From the NCBI RefSeq assembly GCF_000350085.1, contig NZ_CAUM01000111.1, positions 1-64,000 on the forward strand: a stretch of 64,000 nt of DNA, read 5' to 3'. The notes beneath the pieces are model-generated. The model saw only the letters and a program-made list of their open reading frames with translations, ran no database searches and had not been told where the DNA came from. The first letter of the stretch is position 1. Every line of letters begins with the position of its first letter. The stretch is from Mesorhizobium metallidurans STM 2683 (GTDB lineage: Bacteria; Pseudomonadota; Alphaproteobacteria; Rhizobiales; Rhizobiaceae). Shown here piece by piece: positions 59,626 through 64,000 of the stretch. The position numbers and the translations under genes are program-made.

Positions 59626-61647
59626 ATGTGCGGTATCGCCGGAATTGTGTCGCTAGGCGCCGCCGCCGCGCCTCCTTCGCGAGACGCACTGATGCGCATG
59701 GCGGGCGCACTCACGCATCGCGGCCCGGACGAGCGCGGCCTTTACCGGGATAGACGTGCGGGCCTGGCGCATGCCCGCCTGTCCGTCGTCGATCTTTCCA
59801 GCGGCCAGCAGCCGCTCGCGGATACCGGCGACAAGACATGGATCGTCTTCAACGGCGAGATATTCAACTATGTCGAACTACGTGAAAAGCTGGTTGCCCT
59901 CGGTCACCGCTTCCGCACACGCAGCGACACCGAGGTTGTCATCCACGCCTATCGTGAGTGGGGCGAGGCCGCCTTCGAGCGGATGAATGGGCAATGGGCG
60001 ATCGCAATATGGGACTCCGTGGCGGGTCGTCTCGTATTGTCGCGCGACCGGTTCGGCATCTGCCCCCTGCACTATTGCGAACACGGCGGCCGGCTTTACT
60101 TCGCCAGCGAAGTGAAGGCCATCTTCGCCGCCGATACCGGCATATCCCGCGCCTTCGATCCGGTTGGCCTCGATCAGACCTTCACGCTCTGGACAATCGT
60201 GCCGCCGCAAAGCGTATTTCGGGGAATCAAGGAACTAAAGCCGGGCCACGTCCGCATCTATGAAAATGGCACCGTTCGCGAGCGGGCGTTCTGGAAGCCT
60301 AGCTATCCCGAAATTTCCGGCCCGAACCATGGTGGATTCGCCGGATCGCTCGATGACGCGGTGGACGAAGTGCGCAGCGCCCTCGAGGCGGCCACGGCGC
60401 TCAGAATAGTAAGCGCCGACGTTCCGGTCGGCTGCTACCTGTCCGGCGGGCTCGACAGTTCGCTTGTCGCCACGCTGGGCAGGCGCTTCGCGGGCGAGCG
60501 CTTCCAGACCTTCTCGCTGCGTTTTGCCGACGCCGAATATGATGAGACCCGCTTCCAGCGCCTGGTCGCCGGCGCGACCGGAAGCGAGCATCATGAAGTG
60601 GTGGTTTCGCGCAACGATATCGCCGAAATCTTTCCCGAGGTGATCTACCACACCGAACGTCCAATCCTCAGGACCGCACCAGCGCCGCTGTTCCTTCTCT
60701 CAAGACTGGTGCGCGAGCACGGCATCAAGGTCGTGCTGACCGGCGAAGGGGCCGACGAGATGTTCGCCGGCTACGATCTGTTCCGCGAAGGCAAGGTGCG
60801 CCGCTTCTGGGGGCGCCAGCCCGCTTCGACACGACGCCCACGGCTGCTCGAGCGCCTCTATCCCTATCTCAGCCGCTCGCCGGTGCACCAGCAGGCGATG
60901 GCGCGCCAGTTCTTCGGCCGCAACATCCAGTCCCATGACGCGCCAGGTTTTGCGCATGACACGCGCTGGCACACCACCGGCGCCGTCAAGCGGCTGTTCT
61001 CGGCCGACATGCGCGCCGAAACCGGGCAGCGCGATGCCGTGTCCGAACTGCTTGGCCGCCTGCCGGCGGAGTTTTCGCGATGGGGTTCCCTCGCCCAGGA
61101 CCAGTATATCGAGATCGAGACTCTGATGTCGGGATACCTGCTTTCCTCGCAAGGCGACAGGATGCTCATGGCTCACTCGATCGAGGGACGCTTCCCCTTC
61201 CTGGACGATGAACTCGTGAAGCTCGCGAATTCGCTGCCGGCAGCCTACAAGCTGGCCATTCTCGATGAAAAGCACGTGCTGAAGCGTGTGGCGCAACCGA
61301 TCGTGCCGCCGGAAATCGTGGCCCGCAAGAAGCAGCCATACCGGGCGCCCAACGGGCTTTGCTTCGTCGCCGACGATGCCCCGGCCTATGTTCAGGAAGC
61401 GCTGTCGGAGACGGCGCTGCGCGCGGCGAACGTCTTCGATCCGAAATCGGTCACGCGCCTGCTGGACAAGTGTCGGGCCAGAACGGGCGATGGCGATCTG
61501 TCCAATTCCGACAATATGGCGCTGGTCGGCGTGCTGTCGACGCAACTGCTTCACCAGCAGTTCGTCGCCAACTGTCCCGGTGGGGCCCGCACCGGCACGC
61601 TCAGCGTCGACGTCGACCGCGAGCAACGCGAAGAGGTTCCGGCATGA
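59626..61647 (+). CDS. Glutamine-dependent asparagine synthetase-like amidotransferase (AsnB family)
   Basis: A 673-residue class II glutamine amidotransferase. The N-terminal MCGIAGIVSLG exposes the catalytic Cys2. HRGPDERG and VFNGEIFNYVELREKL are glutaminase motifs. The synthetase domain has the PP-motif VGCYLSGGLDSSLVATLG near residue 270 and VVLTGEGADEMFAGYDLF. Length is a little above usual AsnB, with a Cys-containing tail. Within this cluster it may amidate a carrier-bound or free acid rather than make asparagine. Its start is four bases after the NadE-like stop codon. Confidence 0.88.
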   Translation: MCGIAGIVSLGAAAAPPSRDALMRMAGALTHRGPDERGLYRDRRAGLAHARLSVVDLSSGQQPLADTGDKTWIVFNGEIFNYVELREKLVALGHRFRTRSDTEVVIHAYREWGEAAFERMNGQWAIAIWDSVAGRLVLSRDRFGICPLHYCEHGGRLYFASEVKAIFAADTGISRAFDPVGLDQTFTLWTIVPPQSVFRGIKELKPGHVRIYENGTVRERAFWKPSYPEISGPNHGGFAGSLDDAVDEVRSALEAATALRIVSADVPVGCYLSGGLDSSLVATLGRRFAGERFQTFSLRFADAEYDETRFQRLVAGATGSEHHEVVVSRNDIAEIFPEVIYHTERPILRTAPAPLFLLSRLVREHGIKVVLTGEGADEMFAGYDLFREGKVRRFWGRQPASTRRPRLLERLYPYLSRSPVHQQAMARQFFGRNIQSHDAPGFAHDTRWHTTGAVKRLFSADMRAETGQRDAVSELLGRLPAEFSRWGSLAQDQYIEIETLMSGYLLSSQGDRMLMAHSIEGRFPFLDDELVKLANSLPAAYKLAILDEKHVLKRVAQPIVPPEIVARKKQPYRAPNGLCFVADDAPAYVQEALSETALRAANVFDPKSVTRLLDKCRARTGDGDLSNSDNMALVGVLSTQLLHQQFVANCPGGARTGTLSVDVDREQREEVPA

Positions 61648-63200
61648 TGCATGGTGCGGTACCTCTCCTGCATGACTACCTCGCTTATTCCGCCAGCCGC
61701 CTCGGCGAGAAAGTGGCGCTGGTGTGCGGTACGCAACGTGTCACCTATGGTGAGATCGAGGCGCGCGCCAACGCCATCGCGCATCATCTAACCGCGGCTG
61801 GGGTCGCGCGCGGCGATCGCGTGATGATCTTCGCCGACAACACCGTCGAGACGGTCGTCTCCTTCTGGGGCGTACTCAAGGCGAATGCCGTTGTCAGCAT
61901 CGTCAACCCGCTCACCAAAAGCGACAAGCTTGACTATCTCCTCAACGATTGCCTTCCGGCGGCGCTGATCACCGACGAGCACCTGCACTCGGTATTCAGC
62001 GAGCCGGCACGCAAGTGCCCGTCACTGCGCCGGGTGATCGTGTCCGGACCGGTCGACGACGCCGAGCTGGCTGGGTTGCCGCATGCCGTGCGCTGGGATA
62101 GCGCCGTCGCCGGCGGCCACAGCAAAGCGCCTGCGCGCCGCTGCATCGATATCGATCTTGCCGCCATCATCTATACGTCGGGGTCGACGGGCGAGCCCAA
62201 GGGCGTGATGCTGACGCACAGGAACATGATCACCGCGTGCACGTCGATCGCCTCCTACCTCGAGCTTGGCGAAGACGAGGTGATCCTCAACGTCCTGCCG
62301 CTCGCCTTCGATTACGGCCTGTACCAGATGATCATGGCGTTTCGCACCGGCGCCCGGCTGGTGCTTGAGCGCTCGTTTGCTTTCCCGGCCCAGATCCTCG
62401 GGGTGATCAAGCAAGAGAAGGTTACCGGCTTTCCCGGCGTACCGACCATCTTCGCCTCGCTCTCCGAGCTCAAATCCCTCAAAAGTCATGACTTTTCGAG
62501 CATTCGCTACGTTACGAACACTGCAGCCGCGCTGCCGCTCAAGCACATTCTCATGCTCCAGGATCTGTTCCCGGGCGCGCGTGTCTATTCAATGTACGGC
62601 CTCACCGAATGCAAGCGCTGCACTTATTTGCCACCTGAAGATCTGGAACGAAAGCCGTTGAGCGTCGGCATCGCCATCCCGAACACGGAAATGTGGATTG
62701 TCGACGAGGATGACAGGCGCGTCGGCCCCGATGTCGTCGGCCAGCTGGTCATCCGCGGAGCCACGGTGATGAAGGGCTATTGGGGCAAGCCGGAGGCGAC
62801 GGCCAGGAAGCTCAAGCCCGGCCCGTTGCCCGGCGAGCAGGTCTTGTACACCGGCGACTACTGCCGGATCGACACGGAGGGTTACCTCTATTTCGTCGGA
62901 CGCGGCGACGAGATCATAAAATCCAGGGGAGAAAAAGTAGCACCCAAGGAGGTGGAAAACGTGCTGATGGACATTCCGGGAGTACGGGAAGCGGCCGTGA
63001 TCGGCGTCCCGGACGAGCTTCTTGGGCAAGCGGTCAAGGCCTTTGTCGTAATGGAGCAAGGGAGCATCATCGGCGAAAAGCAGCTTCAGAAAGAGTGCCA
63101 GAGGCGGCTGGAGAACTTCATGGTTCCGAAGTCCATCGTTGTCGTAGCGAGTCTGCCGATGACAGACACCGGCAAGCTCAAAAAAACGGCACTGTCCTAG
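61644..63200 (+). CDS. Acyl/aminoacyl-AMP ligase (ANL superfamily)
   Basis: A 518-residue adenylate-forming enzyme. The P-loop-like motif IYTSGSTGEPKGVMLTHRNM starts at residue 176. SMYGLTECKRCTYLPPEDLERK is motif A5, YTGDYCRIDTEGYLYFVGRGDEIIKSRGEKVAP covers A7-A8, and K511 (TGKLKK) is the likely catalytic lysine. The gene overlaps the AsnB-like stop by four bases (ATGA). The partner carrier protein follows at 63261. This ligase-ACP pairing suggests loading of a small carboxylic or amino acid onto a free carrier protein. Confidence 0.88.
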   Translation: MMHGAVPLLHDYLAYSASRLGEKVALVCGTQRVTYGEIEARANAIAHHLTAAGVARGDRVMIFADNTVETVVSFWGVLKANAVVSIVNPLTKSDKLDYLLNDCLPAALITDEHLHSVFSEPARKCPSLRRVIVSGPVDDAELAGLPHAVRWDSAVAGGHSKAPARRCIDIDLAAIIYTSGSTGEPKGVMLTHRNMITACTSIASYLELGEDEVILNVLPLAFDYGLYQMIMAFRTGARLVLERSFAFPAQILGVIKQEKVTGFPGVPTIFASLSELKSLKSHDFSSIRYVTNTAAALPLKHILMLQDLFPGARVYSMYGLTECKRCTYLPPEDLERKPLSVGIAIPNTEMWIVDEDDRRVGPDVVGQLVIRGATVMKGYWGKPEATARKLKPGPLPGEQVLYTGDYCRIDTEGYLYFVGRGDEIIKSRGEKVAPKEVENVLMDIPGVREAAVIGVPDELLGQAVKAFVVMEQGSIIGEKQLQKECQRRLENFMVPKSIVVVASLPMTDTGKLKKTALS

Positions 63201-63260
63201 GGCTACTGTTCTGGAATGAGATTGATTTGATTTTTGTTGTTGCTCAGGAGGGCGAATTCA

Positions 63261-63527
63261 ATGTTGACAACCAAGGACCGGGTCGAAACCTACAAGGAAC
63301 AAATTCGTGCGTTCCTGGCGTCGAATTTCTACATAGCCGACGCAGACGCCTTGCAGAGCGAGACCTCTCTTCTCGACCAGGGCGTCGTCGACTCGACGGG
63401 GGTGCTTGAGGTCATTGGTTTCATCGAGGAAACCTATGGCATCACGGTCGAGGACAGCGAGCTTCTGCCTGAGAACCTCGATTCCATCCAGGGCATAGCG
63501 CAGTACATCATCAGCAAGAAAAACTGA
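63261..63527 (+). CDS. Acyl carrier protein
   Basis: An 88-residue four-helix carrier protein. The phosphopantetheine site is S45 in LLDQGVVDSTGVLEVI. The following helix II (EVIGFIEETYGITVEDSELLPENLDSI) is typical. The VDSTG core, rather than DSLD, separates it from the fatty-acid ACP and suits dedicated carrier proteins loaded by an ANL ligase. GGAGGGCGAATTCA precedes the ATG. Last gene of the cluster. Confidence 0.9.
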   Translation: MLTTKDRVETYKEQIRAFLASNFYIADADALQSETSLLDQGVVDSTGVLEVIGFIEETYGITVEDSELLPENLDSIQGIAQYIISKKN

Positions 63528-63623
63528 TTACAAGCTTATTGCGCGGCGGGCGGTCCATGCTCCGCCAACAGCGAGCGCACCTGCATCCGCGGCAACGCTG
63601 ACGCCTACCGCGGCAAGGCTTAC

Positions 63624-64000
63624 TTACGCGTGCGCCTTCACATGTCCCACTACCACCCTGCCCTCGCCGGCGTCGTTGGTGACGGCACGGATGTTCTCGT
63701 AGGCCTTGGAACGCTCCAGCAGACTCATGACCTGCCGGTCCTGGCCGAGGCCAACCTCGAAGAGCAGAATACCTCCGCGCCGCAAGTAACGCGGCGCGTC
63801 CTTGATCACCCGCATATGAATGCTCAGGCCATAAGGGCCGGCTGCGAATGCTTCACGCGGCTCAAGCTCGGTCAGATGCGCGCGGTCGCCTTCGAGCCGC
63901 TTGTCCGAAATGTAGGGTGGGTTGCAGACGATCACGTCGATCGTGCCCTCAAGCCCAAGGCCTGAGAAGGCATCGAACAAATCGCCCTGCAGCACCGACA
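63624..64000 (-). CDS. HemK/PrmC-type N5-glutamine methyltransferase, partial
   Basis: The C-terminal part of a SAM-dependent methyltransferase; the 5' end lies beyond the window. The catalytic motif DVIVCNPPYISDKRL identifies the HemK/PrmC family, which methylates glutamine side chains. The C-terminus (GPYGLSIHMRVIKDAPRYLRRGGILLFEVGLGQDRQV) deviates from the usual GGxDGL form of PrmC, so it may be a divergent paralogue serving the neighbouring cluster. It reads towards the ACP gene. Confidence 0.75.
   Translation of the reverse strand, partial: SVLQGDLFDAFSGLGLEGTIDVIVCNPPYISDKRLEGDRAHLTELEPREAFAAGPYGLSIHMRVIKDAPRYLRRGGILLFEVGLGQDRQVMSLLERSKAYENIRAVTNDAGEGRVVVGHVKAHA

Noticed and set aside
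1..64000. CRISPR array, prophage, intact insertion sequence or integrase
   Set aside because: No regularly spaced repeats, cas genes, phage structural genes or transposase/integrase signatures seen in any frame.

Overview
The window looks like part of a Rhizobiales chromosome, most likely Mesorhizobium or a near relative. This is inferred from the uniformly high GC, a one-step phosphatidylcholine synthase (8318-9103), a BacA/SbmA-like peptide exporter with a fused ATPase (15256-17247), an IalB-type secreted protein (11377-12015), a TPR/TolB-type class III adenylate cyclase, and the characteristic rhizobial palindromic repeats at 20405-20533, 31504-31601, 47509-47586, 51195-51294 and 55605-55728. 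No phage, plasmid, CRISPR or intact insertion sequence is visible.

Layout. 0-10.7 kb: terC, rimO, a basic-membrane-protein (nucleoside-type) ABC importer operon on the minus strand, a quinone oxidoreductase, pcs and a UbiH-like hydroxylase. 10.9-18.9 kb: hspQ, ialB, a YejA-like peptide-binding protein, an FrnE-like thiol oxidoreductase, the BacA-like transporter, and mgtE behind a highly structured leader. 18.9-23 kb: gor, rpiA with a DUF2059 gene, gph, tRNA-Val(CAC). 23.2-30.3 kb: the most unusual block, with a CRP-type regulator, a 1412-residue cytochrome P450/membrane/DyP-peroxidase fusion and an adenylate cyclase. A perfect CRP palindrome lies between the cyclase and the fusion gene. 30.6-44.4 kb: small envelope proteins, an L,D-transpeptidase, rhodanese, a hydrolase/MarR pair with tandem operators, molybdopterin genes (moaA, mobA, mobB), an amino-acid importer lacking a local ATPase, and a beta-hydroxyacid dehydrogenase. 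44.3-47.0 kb: AlkD-like protein, a truncated acetyltransferase and a foreign-looking gene. 47.0-54.4 kb: lrp-type regulator, UDG, GST, nuclease, sensor kinase, cobT, DUF1289, aspartic protease, dusA. 54.5-64 kb: accessory region that begins with a chimeric gene remnant and carries a five-gene adenylation/carrier-protein cluster, followed by a HemK-type methyltransferase cut by the window end.

How genes work together. The cyclase (28434-30239), the CRP-type protein (23296-24057) and the CRP box upstream of the P450-DyP gene (28423-28438) together suggest a self-contained cAMP-controlled switch for a membrane-bound double haem enzyme. The 55.9-63.5 kb genes overlap or nearly touch and probably act as one pathway: a small NRPS-like A-PCP-TE protein, two ATP-dependent amidation enzymes (NadE-like and AsnB-like), a free-standing acyl/aminoacyl ligase and its carrier protein. 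No product can be named from sequence alone.
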